A stretch of DNA of 64,000 nt from Hyperoodon ampullatus (lineage: Eukaryota; Chordata; Mammalia; Artiodactyla; Ziphiidae), in assembly GCA_949752795.1 (NCBI GenBank), contig CATKHW010000422.1:3348001-3412000 (forward strand), given 5' to 3'. This document shows positions 1-11,980 of the stretch, piece by piece. The notes below the pieces were generated by a model. The model made no database searches, was not told the origin of the DNA, and saw only the letters and a list, made by a program, of their open reading frames with translations. Every line of letters starts with the position of its first letter. Position 1 is the first letter of the stretch. Made by a program: the position numbers and the translations under genes.

Positions 1-1556
1 GAGAACAGGGAGCCTTGTTATGCTGATGGGCGGGATGTACATTGCCAACTGCCTCTCTGGAGGAGTGCATTGTGTTCCCTAAAACAAGTAAACAACAGAT
101 CTACAGAGCCATGGGCACTTCCAGTCTAGGGAATATACCTTGGGAAAACTGAAAATCAATAAGACAGAGCCACCCCAAAATTTAGGGCTGCACTGCTTAC
201 AAGGACCTCAACTTGTGTACACCTTAAATATCCCAGGAAATATAAAAATGGTTCAAAAAATTGTGGTACTTACGTACATTGGAATATCCCTCAGCCATGA
301 AATCAATGTCATAAGACCGGTAGCAGCAAAATGGGTGGATTCACGTACGATGATTCTAAGTGAAATAAGTCACACACAAAAAGAAACTTATCATAAGATA
401 TCATTTATGAAGATCCTGTAAACATGGCTACACTTGAACTGAGTTAGGAAAGAGAACAGTGTCTCACATTTAGAAAACACTCTTATGCCTGCTTAAGGGG
501 GAAGGAGAGGTGGGGTGATGCATAAAACCAGAGTTTGATATAAGCACAGGTACCATTCCAAAAACCAACTATGGAATAGACAAGACCTAAACCTTCCTCA
601 GTGAAAGGGACTCAAAACACCATATTTCCCGCAGAGGAATATATCTGACTAGTAATAATCTTAAAACCTATGTATTGATATGTCTCCATAAGGGAATCAA
701 GTGTGTCTAGACTGGCATAAACATGGCAGCGAGGATCAGGTCAAACCCACTATAAAATGGAATTTCAAAAACAAAACAAAAAAATTGGGAAATTCTTCAC
801 AATTCCTTCAGGGTCTCTGATGAAACCTGGAATGACCCTATCTACAACGACAGCTGGATGTGACATAAGGCTGGACACTTGGGACTGAGACGATTGGTTA
901 GATTGGGTGAGCAAATGCAGACCCTTTAAAGCAATAATGCATGGCACCCATTCCATGGGTCCCAACTCTCCAGGTTGAAGGGAATATTACTACAGCTGTA
1001 ACATGTACGGGAAACATAGAGAACGGACACACTGTGAATACGAAAGGTTTCTAAAACTCAACGAATAGTCCCTCTCCTGGTGCTCCGGTTTGACTTTACA
1101 CCTGCTTTACTATCATCCTCCCAACTTGGAGGACAGCCCCTTTAACCTCCTGGTTCGCACAGGTTGCCAATTTGGCAGAGGATGAAAGGGAAGAGGGAGA
1201 ACCAATGAGAGAGTAGCTGTTAGGCATTTGAACGGGCACATATCACTGTAATTTCCGGGCAGGAAGAAGAATTAACCAAAGTCTCAGCCCCCCACCGGGA
1301 ACCAGCATAGTTCCTGAACCAAAATTTCGGACTTGCGGTCACCTCACCAAAAACGAGTTGAAAAATGGAGCTCAGGGGCACAGCAATTCACAAACTGGCC
1401 GAGTAATAAAGGACAACTATCGTCCAAAAATCTGTTGAGGGAAGGCAACGAGGCGGACTTGAAAGCGAGGCAGAATAGCAGGAAACAGATTTCAAGAGGT
1501 ACGTTGGAATCGCCTTTAAAGCACAGGAAGAGGGGCACAACTTCGACAATGATGCA
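1..1556 (+). repeat. Satellite monomer 0 (type a, partial)
   Basis: Starts inside the L1-derived part, about 110 bases downstream of where its palindrome would end. It is the same, in every line I compared, as 6951-8506. Type a is marked by 'tttacacctgc' and 'ggaggacagc' in the unassigned part and by a lysine-rich run change at 'cacacacaaaaag' in the L1 part. Confidence 0.95.
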
Positions 1557-3292
1557 CTTGGCCAAAAAGGGCGTATGCGTTTTCTCCTGAATATATTCAG
1601 GAGAAAACGCATACGCCCTTTTTGGCCAAGCAAGCAAGTGGGCAATGCAAATCTGCACTACAAAGAAGTATCACTTCCCACCGGTCAAAAGGGACATCCA
1701 CAAAATATGTAAAAACCAGAAAGGCAAGACAGGCCCTGGAGAACAGGGAGCCTTGTTATGCTGATGGGCGGGATGTAAATTGCCAACTGCCTCTCTGGAG
1801 GAGTACATTGTGTTCCCTAAAACAAGTAAAGAACAGAGCTACAGAGCCAAGGGCACTTCCAGTCTAGGGAATATACCTTGGGAAAACTGAAAATCAATAA
1901 GACAGAGCCACCCCAAAATTTAGGGCTGCACTGCTTACAAGGACCTCAACTGGGGTACACCTTAAATATCCCAGGAAATATAAAAATGGTTCAAAAAATT
2001 GTGGTACTTACGTACGATGGAATATCCCTCAGCCATGAAATCAATGTCATAAGACCAGTAGCAGCAAAATGGGTGGTTTCAGGTACGATGATTCTAAGTG
2101 AAATAAGTCACACAGAAAAAGAAACTTATCATAAGATATCACTTATGAAGATCCTGTAAACATGGCTACACTTGAACTGAGTTAGGAAAGAGAACAGTGT
2201 CTCACATTTAGAAAACACTCTTATGCCTGCTTAAGGGGGAAGGAGAGGTGGGGTGATGCATAAAACCAGAGTTTGATATAAGCACAGGTACCGTTCCAAA
2301 AACCAACTATGGCATAGACAAGACCTACACCTTCCTCAGTGAAAGGGACTCAAAACCCCATATTTCCCGCAGAGGAATATATCTGACTAGTAAGAATCTT
2401 AAAACCTATGTATTGATATGTCTCCGTAAGGGAATCAAGTGTGTCTAGACTGGCATAAACATGGCAGTGAGAATCAGCTCAAACCCATTATAAAAAGGAA
2501 TTTCAAAAACAAAACAAAAACCTGGGAAATTCTTTACAATTCCTTCAGGGTCTCTGATGAAACCTGGAATGACACTATCTACAATGACAGCTGGATGTGG
2601 CATAAGGAGGGACACTTGGGACGAGACGATTGGTGAGATTGGGTGAGCAAATGCAGACCCTTTAAAGCACAAATGCCTGGCACCCACTCCATGGGTCCCA
2701 ACTCTCCAGGTTGAAGGGAATATTACTACAGCTATAACATGTACGGGAAACCTAGAGAACAGACACATTGTGAATACGAAAGGCTTCTAAAAGTCAACGA
2801 ATAATCCCTCTCCTGGGGCTCAGGTTTGACTTTCCATCTGCTTTACTATCAACTTCCCAACTTGGAAAGACAGACCCTTTAACCTCCTGGTTCGCACAGG
2901 TTGCCAATTGGGCAGAGGATGAAAGGGAAGAGGGAGAACCAATGAGAGAATAGCAGTTAGGCATTTGGACGGGCACATATCACTGTAATTTCCCGGCAGG
3001 AAGAAGAATTAACCAAAGTCTCAGCCCCCCACCGGGAACCAGTATAGGTCCTGAACCTAAATTTTGGACTTGCGGTCAGCTCACCAAAAACGAGTTGAAA
3101 ATGGAGCTCAGGGGCACAGCAATTCACAAACTGGCCGAGTAATAAAGGAGAACTATCGTCCAAAAATCTGTTGAGGGAAGGCAATGAGGTGCACTTGAAA
3201 GCGAGGCAAAATAGCAGAAAACAGATTTCAAGAGGTACGCTGGAATCGCCTTTAAAGCACAGGAAGAGGGGCACAACTTCGACAATGATGCA
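1557..3292 (+). repeat. Satellite monomer 1 (type b)
   Basis: Opens with a perfect 74-bp palindrome at 1557-1630 (37 of 37 pairs, no spacer). The sequence recurs at 8507-10242 with no difference seen, and at 11981-13716 with a few. Confidence 0.95.
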
Positions 3293-3366
3293 CTTGGCCA
3301 AAAAGGGCATATGCGTTTTCTCCTGAATATATTCAGGAGAAAACGCATATGCCGTTTTTGGCCAAG
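3293..3366. mobile_element. Type-c palindrome with paired arm changes
   Basis: Compared with type b, the left arm has G to A and the right arm has the matching C to T, so the pair is kept. One more right-arm base (C to G) breaks a pair. The same form is at 10243-10316, 13717-13790 and 24155-24228. Confidence 0.8.
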
Positions 3367-5031
3367 CAAGCAAGCGGGCAATGCAAATCTGCACTACAAA
3401 GAAGTATCACTTCCCACCGGTCAAAAGGGACATCCACAAAATGTGTGAAAACCAGAAAGGCAAGACAGGCCCTGGAGAACAGGGAGCCTTGTTATGCTGA
3501 TGGGCGGGATGTAAATTGCCAACTGCCTCTCTGTAGGAGTGCATTGTGTTCCCTAAAACAAGTAAACAGCAGAGCTACAGAGCCAAGGGCACTTCCAGTC
3601 TAGGGAATATACCTTGGGAAAACTGAAAATCAATAAGACAGAGCCACCCCAAAATTTAGGGTTGCACTGCTTACAAGGACCTCAACTTGGGTACACCTTA
3701 AATATCCCAGGAAATATAAAAATGGTTCAAAAAATTGTGGTACTTACGTACGATGGAATATCCCTCAGCCATGAAATCAATGTCATAAGACCAGTAGCAG
3801 CAAAATGGGTGGATTCAGGTATGATGATTCTAAGTGAAATAAGTCAGAGAGAAAAAGAAACTTATCATAAGATATCACTTATGAAGATCCTGTACACATG
3901 GCTACACTTGAACTGAGTTAGGAAAGAGAACAGTGTCTCACATTTAGAAAACACTCTTATGCCTGCTTAAGGGGGAAGGAGAGGTGGGGTGATGCATAAA
4001 ACCAGAGTTTGATATAAGCACAGGTACCGTTCCAAAAACCAACTATGGAATAGACAAGACCTACACCTTCCTCAGTGAAAGGGACTCAAAACCCCATATT
4101 TCCCACAGAGGAATATATCTGACTAGTAAGAATCTTAAAACCTATGTATTGATATGTCTCCGTAAGGCAATCAAGTGTGTCTAGACTGGCATAAACATGG
4201 CAGCGAGGATCAGCTCAAACCCAGTATAAAAAGGAATTTCAAAAACAAAACAAAAAAACTAGGAAATTCTTTACAATTCCTTCAGGGTCTCTGATGAATC
4301 CTGGAATGACCCTATCTACAACGACAGCTGGATGTGGCATAAGGCTGGACACTTGGGACTGAGAGGATTGGTGAGATTGGGTGAGCAAATGCAGACCCTT
4401 TAAAGCAATAATGCATGGCACCCATTCCAAGGGTCCCAACTCTCCAGGTGGAAGGGAATATTACTACAGTTATAACACGTACGGGAAACCTAGAGAACGG
4501 ACACACTGTGAATACGAAAGGTTTCTGAAACTCAACGAATAGTCCCTCTCCTGGTGCTCCGGTTTGACTTTACACCTGCTTTACTATCATCCTCCCAACT
4601 TGGAGAGACAGCCCCTTTAACCTCCTGGTTCGCACAGGTTTCCAATTTGGCAGAAGATGAAAGGGAAGTGGGAGAACCAATGAGAGAGTAGCTGTTAGGC
4701 ATTTGGACGGGCACATATCACTGTAATTTCCCGGCAGGAAGACGAATTAACCAAAGTCTCAGCCACCCACCGGGAACCAGTATAGGTCCTGAACCAAAAT
4801 TTTGGACTTGCGGTCAGCTCACCAAAAACGAGTTGAATAATGGAGCTCAGGGGCACAGCAATTCACAAACTGGCTGAGTAATAAAGGACAACTATCATCC
4901 AAAAATCTGTTGAGGGAAGGCAACGAGGCAGACCTGAAAGCGAGGCAGAAGAGCAGGAAACAGATTTCAAGAGGTACGTTGGAATCACCTTTAAAGCACA
5001 GGTACATGGGCACAACTTCGACAATGATGCA
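3293..5031 (+). repeat. Satellite monomer 2 (type c)
   Basis: Palindrome 3293-3366 has 36 of 37 pairs. Both arms carry the type-c change (left arm gcatatg, right arm catatgc) and the right arm adds an unmatched gccg. The first 735 bases match monomer 6 exactly by eye up to 4027. After that this copy has 'ggtaccgtt' where monomer 6 has 'ggtaccatt'. The whole unit also resembles monomer 8 at 10424 bp distance. Confidence 0.95.
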
Positions 5032-5105
5032 CTTGGCCAAAATGGGCGTATGCGTTTTCTCCTGAAAATATTCAGGAGAAAACGCATACGCCCTTTTTGG
5101 CCAAG
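5032..5105. mobile_element. Type-d palindrome with off-centre mismatch
   Basis: The left arm ends in gaaaa against tattc, and it has one further mismatch near the outer end. Also at 20681-20754. Confidence 0.8.
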
Positions 5106-6769
5106 CAAGCAAGCGGGCAATGCAAATCTGCACTACAAAAAGTATCACTTCCCACCGGTCAAAAGGGACATCCACAAAATGAGTAAAAACCAGAAAGGCA
5201 AGACCGGCCCTGGAGAACAAGGAGCATTGTTATGCTGATGGGCGGGATGTAAACTGCCAACTGCCGCTCTGGAGGAGTGCATTGTGTTCCCTAAAACAAG
5301 TAAAGAACAGAGCTACAGAGCCAAGGGAACTTCCAGTCTAGGGAATATACCTTGGGAAAACTGAAAATCAATAAGACAGAGCCACCCCAAAATTTAGGGC
5401 TGCACTGCTTACAAGGACCTCAACTTGGGTTCACCTTAAATATCCCAGGAAATATAAAAATGGTTCAAAAAATTGTCGTACTTACGTACGATGGAATATC
5501 CCTCAGCCATGAAATCAATGTCATAAGGCCAGTAGCAGCAAAATGGGTGGATTCAGGTACGATGATTCTAAGTGAAATAAGTCACACAGAAAAAGAAACT
5601 TATCATAAGATATCACTTATGAAGATCCTGTAAACATGGCTACACTTGAACTGAGTTAGGAAAGAGAACAGTGTCTCACATTTAGAAAACACTCTTATGC
5701 CTGCTTAAGGGGGAAGGAGAGGTGGGGTGATGCATAAAACCAGAGTTTGATATAAGCACAGGTACCGTTCCAAAAACCAACTATGGAATAGACAAGACCT
5801 ACACCTTCCTCAGTGAAAGGGACTCAAAACCCCATATTTCCCGCAGAGGAATATATCTGACTAGTAAGAATCTTAAAACCTATGTATTGATATGTCTCCA
5901 TAAGGGAATCAAGTGTGTCTAGACTGGCATAAACATGGCAGCGAGGATCAGGTCAAACCCACTATAAAAAGGAATTTCAAAAACAAAACAAAAAAACTGG
6001 GAAATTCTTCACAATTCCTTCAGGGTCTCTGATGAAACCTGGAATGACCCTATCTACAACGACAGCTTGATGTGGCATAAGGCTGGACAATTGGGACTGA
6101 GAGGATTGGTGAGATTGGGTGAGCAAATGCAGACCCTTTAAAGCACAAATGCCTGGCACCCATTCCATGGGTCCCAACTCTCCAGGTTGAAGGGAATATT
6201 ACTACAGCTGTAACATGTACGGGAAACCTAGAGAACGGACACACTGTGAATACGAAAGGTTTCTAAAACTCAACGAATACTACCCCTCCTGGTGCTACGG
6301 TTTGGCTTTCCATCTGCTTTACTATCAACCTCCCAAATTGGAGAGACAGCCCCTTTAACCTCCTGGTTCGCACAGGTTGTCAATTTGCCAGAGGATGAAA
6401 TGGAATATGGAGAACCAATGAGAGAGTAGCTGTTAGGCATTTGGACGGGCACATATCACTCTAATTTCCCGGCAGGAAGAAGAATTAACCAAAGTCTCAA
6501 CCCCCCACCGGGAACCAGCATAGGTCCTGAACGAAAATTTTGGACTTGCGGTCAGCTCACCAAAAACGAGTTGAAAAATGGAGCTCAGGGGCACAGCAAT
6601 TCACAAACTGGCCGAGTAATAAAGGAGAACTATCGTCCAAAAATCAGTTGAGGGAAGGCAACGAGGCGGACTTGAAAGCGAGGCAGAATAGCAGGAAACA
6701 GATTTCAAGAGGTACGTTGGAATCGCCTTTAAAGCACAGGAAGAGGGGCACAACTTCGACAATGATGCA
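5032..6769 (+). repeat. Satellite monomer 3 (type d)
   Basis: Palindrome 5032-5105 has an off-centre mismatch (ctgaaaatattcag) and 'aaaatggg' in the left arm, giving 35 of 37 pairs. Type d recurs as monomer 12 at a distance of 15649 bp. Both are preceded by the rare 'caggtacatgggcac' just upstream of the palindrome. Confidence 0.95.
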
Positions 6770-6843
6770 CTTGGCCAAAAAGGGCGTATGCGTTTTCTCC
6801 TGAATATATTCAGGAGAAAACGCATACACCCTATTTGGCCAAG
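6770..6843. mobile_element. Type-a palindrome with a decayed right arm
   Basis: Two right-arm changes against an intact left arm. The version at 22419-22492 adds a left-arm change. Confidence 0.8.
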
Positions 6844-8506
6844 CAAGCAAGCTGGCAATGCTAATCTGCATTACAAAGACGTATCACTTCCCACCGGTCC
6901 AAAGGGACATCCACAAATGTGTAAAAACCAGAAAGCGCAGACAGGCCCTGGAGAACAGGGAGCCTTGTTATGCTGATGGGCGGGATGTACATTGCCAACT
7001 GCCTCTCTGGAGGAGTGCATTGTGTTCCCTAAAACAAGTAAACAACAGATCTACAGAGCCATGGGCACTTCCAGTCTAGGGAATATACCTTGGGAAAACT
7101 GAAAATCAATAAGACAGAGCCACCCCAAAATTTAGGGCTGCACTGCTTACAAGGACCTCAACTTGTGTACACCTTAAATATCCCAGGAAATATAAAAATG
7201 GTTCAAAAAATTGTGGTACTTACGTACATTGGAATATCCCTCAGCCATGAAATCAATGTCATAAGACCGGTAGCAGCAAAATGGGTGGATTCACGTACGA
7301 TGATTCTAAGTGAAATAAGTCACACACAAAAAGAAACTTATCATAAGATATCATTTATGAAGATCCTGTAAACATGGCTACACTTGAACTGAGTTAGGAA
7401 AGAGAACAGTGTCTCACATTTAGAAAACACTCTTATGCCTGCTTAAGGGGGAAGGAGAGGTGGGGTGATGCATAAAACCAGAGTTTGATATAAGCACAGG
7501 TACCATTCCAAAAACCAACTATGGAATAGACAAGACCTAAACCTTCCTCAGTGAAAGGGACTCAAAACACCATATTTCCCGCAGAGGAATATATCTGACT
7601 AGTAATAATCTTAAAACCTATGTATTGATATGTCTCCATAAGGGAATCAAGTGTGTCTAGACTGGCATAAACATGGCAGCGAGGATCAGGTCAAACCCAC
7701 TATAAAATGGAATTTCAAAAACAAAACAAAAAAATTGGGAAATTCTTCACAATTCCTTCAGGGTCTCTGATGAAACCTGGAATGACCCTATCTACAACGA
7801 CAGCTGGATGTGACATAAGGCTGGACACTTGGGACTGAGACGATTGGTTAGATTGGGTGAGCAAATGCAGACCCTTTAAAGCAATAATGCATGGCACCCA
7901 TTCCATGGGTCCCAACTCTCCAGGTTGAAGGGAATATTACTACAGCTGTAACATGTACGGGAAACATAGAGAACGGACACACTGTGAATACGAAAGGTTT
8001 CTAAAACTCAACGAATAGTCCCTCTCCTGGTGCTCCGGTTTGACTTTACACCTGCTTTACTATCATCCTCCCAACTTGGAGGACAGCCCCTTTAACCTCC
8101 TGGTTCGCACAGGTTGCCAATTTGGCAGAGGATGAAAGGGAAGAGGGAGAACCAATGAGAGAGTAGCTGTTAGGCATTTGAACGGGCACATATCACTGTA
8201 ATTTCCGGGCAGGAAGAAGAATTAACCAAAGTCTCAGCCCCCCACCGGGAACCAGCATAGTTCCTGAACCAAAATTTCGGACTTGCGGTCACCTCACCAA
8301 AAACGAGTTGAAAAATGGAGCTCAGGGGCACAGCAATTCACAAACTGGCCGAGTAATAAAGGACAACTATCGTCCAAAAATCTGTTGAGGGAAGGCAACG
8401 AGGCGGACTTGAAAGCGAGGCAGAATAGCAGGAAACAGATTTCAAGAGGTACGTTGGAATCGCCTTTAAAGCACAGGAAGAGGGGCACAACTTCGACAAT
8501 GATGCA
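6770..8506 (+). repeat. Satellite monomer 4 (type a)
   Basis: Palindrome 6770-6843 has a canonical left arm. The right arm is changed to 'catacaccctattt', giving 35 of 37 pairs. From 6951 on it repeats monomer 0 with no difference seen. Confidence 0.95.
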
Positions 8507-8580
8507 CTTGGCCAAAAAGGGCGTATGCGTTTTCTCCTGAATATATTCAGGAGAAAACGCATACGCCCTTTTTGGCCAAG
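8507..8580. mobile_element. Type-b palindrome: perfect 74-bp inverted repeat, mariner MITE-like
   Basis: The left 37 bases are the exact reverse complement of the right 37, meeting at gaata/tattc. Each arm ends in TTGGCCAAAAAG, and the next stretch has the CGT-G-GTTTT spacing I remember for the inner terminal repeat of mariner-type MITEs in cetartiodactyl genomes. The old copy at 55565 still has a centre close to that of such an element. I therefore read the palindrome as a decayed, then re-symmetrised, MITE. I see no TA target duplication now. It could extrude as a cruciform, or fold as a hairpin if transcribed. The same perfect form is at 1557-1630 and 11981-12054. Confidence 0.7.
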
Positions 8581-9473
8581 CAAGCAAGTGGGCAATGCAA
8601 ATCTGCACTACAAAGAAGTATCACTTCCCACCGGTCAAAAGGGACATCCACAAAATATGTAAAAACCAGAAAGGCAAGACAGGCCCTGGAGAACAGGGAG
8701 CCTTGTTATGCTGATGGGCGGGATGTAAATTGCCAACTGCCTCTCTGGAGGAGTACATTGTGTTCCCTAAAACAAGTAAAGAACAGAGCTACAGAGCCAA
8801 GGGCACTTCCAGTCTAGGGAATATACCTTGGGAAAACTGAAAATCAATAAGACAGAGCCACCCCAAAATTTAGGGCTGCACTGCTTACAAGGACCTCAAC
8901 TGGGGTACACCTTAAATATCCCAGGAAATATAAAAATGGTTCAAAAAATTGTGGTACTTACGTACGATGGAATATCCCTCAGCCATGAAATCAATGTCAT
9001 AAGACCAGTAGCAGCAAAATGGGTGGTTTCAGGTACGATGATTCTAAGTGAAATAAGTCACACAGAAAAAGAAACTTATCATAAGATATCACTTATGAAG
9101 ATCCTGTAAACATGGCTACACTTGAACTGAGTTAGGAAAGAGAACAGTGTCTCACATTTAGAAAACACTCTTATGCCTGCTTAAGGGGGAAGGAGAGGTG
9201 GGGTGATGCATAAAACCAGAGTTTGATATAAGCACAGGTACCGTTCCAAAAACCAACTATGGCATAGACAAGACCTACACCTTCCTCAGTGAAAGGGACT
9301 CAAAACCCCATATTTCCCGCAGAGGAATATATCTGACTAGTAAGAATCTTAAAACCTATGTATTGATATGTCTCCGTAAGGGAATCAAGTGTGTCTAGAC
9401 TGGCATAAACATGGCAGTGAGAATCAGCTCAAACCCATTATAAAAAGGAATTTCAAAAACAAAACAAAAACCT
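8581..9473 (+). mobile_element. L1 3' end inside the satellite monomer (reference copy)
   Basis: From 'gcaatgcaaatctgcac' onward the sequence follows the L1 3' end that is present in undegraded form at 36863-37830. It has the ORF2 stretch around 'atgcaaatc', then 'gatgtaaattgcc', 'ggaatat-cctcagcca', 'aagtgaaataagtca', 'tatcataagatatcac', then the 3' UTR and a tail 'caaaaacaaaacaaaaacc' near 9455-9473. Reading frames are broken, so no reverse transcriptase activity is possible. The old copy at 53887-54780 is an intermediate that makes the L1 origin clearer, down to its terminal 'gtacagcagcaaa' and A-rich tail. The L1 part starts directly after the palindrome, so its 5' truncation point and the palindrome coincide. 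Confidence 0.85.
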
Positions 9474-10242
9474 GGGAAATTCTTTACAATTCCTTCAGGG
9501 TCTCTGATGAAACCTGGAATGACACTATCTACAATGACAGCTGGATGTGGCATAAGGAGGGACACTTGGGACGAGACGATTGGTGAGATTGGGTGAGCAA
9601 ATGCAGACCCTTTAAAGCACAAATGCCTGGCACCCACTCCATGGGTCCCAACTCTCCAGGTTGAAGGGAATATTACTACAGCTATAACATGTACGGGAAA
9701 CCTAGAGAACAGACACATTGTGAATACGAAAGGCTTCTAAAAGTCAACGAATAATCCCTCTCCTGGGGCTCAGGTTTGACTTTCCATCTGCTTTACTATC
9801 AACTTCCCAACTTGGAAAGACAGACCCTTTAACCTCCTGGTTCGCACAGGTTGCCAATTGGGCAGAGGATGAAAGGGAAGAGGGAGAACCAATGAGAGAA
9901 TAGCAGTTAGGCATTTGGACGGGCACATATCACTGTAATTTCCCGGCAGGAAGAAGAATTAACCAAAGTCTCAGCCCCCCACCGGGAACCAGTATAGGTC
10001 CTGAACCTAAATTTTGGACTTGCGGTCAGCTCACCAAAAACGAGTTGAAAATGGAGCTCAGGGGCACAGCAATTCACAAACTGGCCGAGTAATAAAGGAG
10101 AACTATCGTCCAAAAATCTGTTGAGGGAAGGCAATGAGGTGCACTTGAAAGCGAGGCAAAATAGCAGAAAACAGATTTCAAGAGGTACGCTGGAATCGCC
10201 TTTAAAGCACAGGAAGAGGGGCACAACTTCGACAATGATGCA
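9474..10242 (+). repeat. Unassigned 770-bp part of the satellite monomer (reference copy)
   Basis: Runs from the L1 tail to the next palindrome. I do not recognise its origin. It lacks clear L1 or SINE features, and I see no tRNA-like promoter boxes. It holds only short open frames on the minus strand that differ in frame and length between monomer types. It could be part of an old LTR element or unique DNA captured when the monomer formed. Confidence 0.6.
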
Positions 10243-11980
10243 CTTGGCCAAAAAGGGCATATGCGTTTTCTCCTGAATATATTCAGGAGAAAACGCATAT
10301 GCCGTTTTTGGCCAAGCAAGCAAGCGGGCAATGCAAATCTGCACTACAAAGAAGTATCACTTCCCACCGGTCAAAAGGGACATCCACAAAATGTGTGAAA
10401 ACCAGAAAGGCAAGACAGGCCCTGGAGAACAGGGAGCCTTGTTATGCTGATGGGCGGGATGTAAATTGCCAACTGCCTCTCTGTAGGAGTGCATTGTGTT
10501 CCCTAAAACAAGTAAACAGCAGAGCTACAGAGCCAAGGGCACTTCCAGTCTAGGGAATATACCTTGGGAAAACTGAAAATCAATAAGACAGAGCCACCCC
10601 AAAATTTAGGGTTGCACTGCTTACAAGGACCTCAACTTGGGTACACCTTAAATATCCCAGGAAATATAAAAATGGTTCAAAAAATTGTGGTACTTACGTA
10701 CGATGGAATATCCCTCAGCCATGAAATCAATGTCATAAGACCAGTAGCAGCAAAATGGGTGGATTCAGGTATGATGATTCTAAGTGAAATAAGTCAGAGA
10801 GAAAAAGAAACTTATCATAAGATATCACTTATGAAGATCCTGTACACATGGCTACACTTGAACTGAGTTAGGAAAGAGAACAGTGTCTCACATTTAGAAA
10901 ACACTCTTATGCCTGCTTAAGGGGGAAGGAGAGGTGGGGTGATGCATAAAACCAGAGTTTGATATAAGCACAGGTACCATTCCAAAAACCAACTATGGAA
11001 TAGACAAGACCTAAACCTTCCTCAGTGAAAGGGACTCAAAACACCATATTTCCCGCAGAGGAATATATCTGACTAGTAAGAATCTTAAAACCTATGTATT
11101 GATATGTCTCCATAAGGGAATCAAGTGTGTCTAGACTGGCATAAACATGGCAGCGAGGATCAGGTCAAACCCACTATAAAATGGAATTTCAAAAACAAAA
11201 CAAAAAAATTGGGAAATTCTTCACAATTCCTTCAGGGTCTCTGATGAAACCTGGAATGACCCTATCTACAACGACAGCTGGATGTGACATAAGGCTGGAC
11301 ACTTGGGACTGAGACGATTGGTGAGATTGGGTGAGCAAATGCAGACCCTTTAAAGCAATAATGCATGGCACCCATTCCATGGGTCCCAACTCTCCAGGTT
11401 GAAGGGAATATTACTACAGCTATAACATGTACGGGAAACATAGAGAACGGACACACTGTGAATACGAAAGGTTTCTAAAACTCAACGAATAGTCCCTCTC
11501 CTGGTGCTCCGGTTTGACTTTACACCTGCTTTACTATCATCCTCCCAACTTGGAGGACAGCCCCTTTAACCTCCTGGTTCGCACAGGTTGCCAATTTGGC
11601 AGAGGATGAAAGGGAAGAGGGAGAACCAATGAGAGAGTAGCTGTTAGGCATTTGAACGGGCACATATCACTGTAATTTCCGGGCAGGAAGAAGAATTAAC
11701 CAAAGTCTCAGCCCCCCACCGGGAACCAGCATAGTTCCTGAACCAAAATTTCGGACTTGCGGTCACCTCACCAAAAACGAGTTGAAAAATGGAGCTCAGG
11801 GGCACAGCAATTCACAAACTGGCCGAGTAATAAAGGACAACTATCGTCCAAAAATCTGTTGAGGGAAGGCAACGAGGCGGACTTGAAAGCGAGGCAGAAT
11901 AGCAGGAAACAGATTTCAAGAGGTACGTTGGAATCGCCTTTAAAGCACAGGAAGAGGGGCACAACTTCGACAATGATGCA
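10243..11980 (+). repeat. Satellite monomer 6 (hybrid: type c start, type a end)
   Basis: Palindrome 10243-10316 is type c. The copy follows monomer 2 up to 10977, then switches to type-a variants ('ggtaccatt', 'cctaaaccttc', 'aaaacaccat', 'tttacacctgc') for the rest of the unit. It is a recombinant monomer with its switch in the L1 3' UTR part. Confidence 0.93.

Larger units (their letters stand above)
8507..10242 (+). repeat. Satellite monomer 5 (type b)
   Basis: Perfect palindrome at 8507-8580. Copy of monomer 1 at exactly 6950 bp. This is the reference copy used below for the internal parts of the monomer. Confidence 0.95.

Noticed and set aside
140..421. A 93-codon plus-strand open frame repeated in nearly all satellite monomers
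   Set aside because: It begins at TTG, not ATG. It lies in the decayed L1 ORF2 and 3' UTR sequence and is not in the ORF2 frame. It survives because the monomers are recent copies.
2957..3394. Minus-strand open frames of 104-145 codons reading through the palindrome
   Set aside because: Length and frame differ between monomer types, and the reading crosses unassigned, MITE-like and L1 sequence. A palindrome without stops on one strand has none on the other in the mirrored frame.
9474..10242. SINE or tRNA-derived element in the unassigned part of the monomer
   Set aside because: No A or B box and no SINE-type tail. The only A-rich tail belongs to the L1 part upstream.
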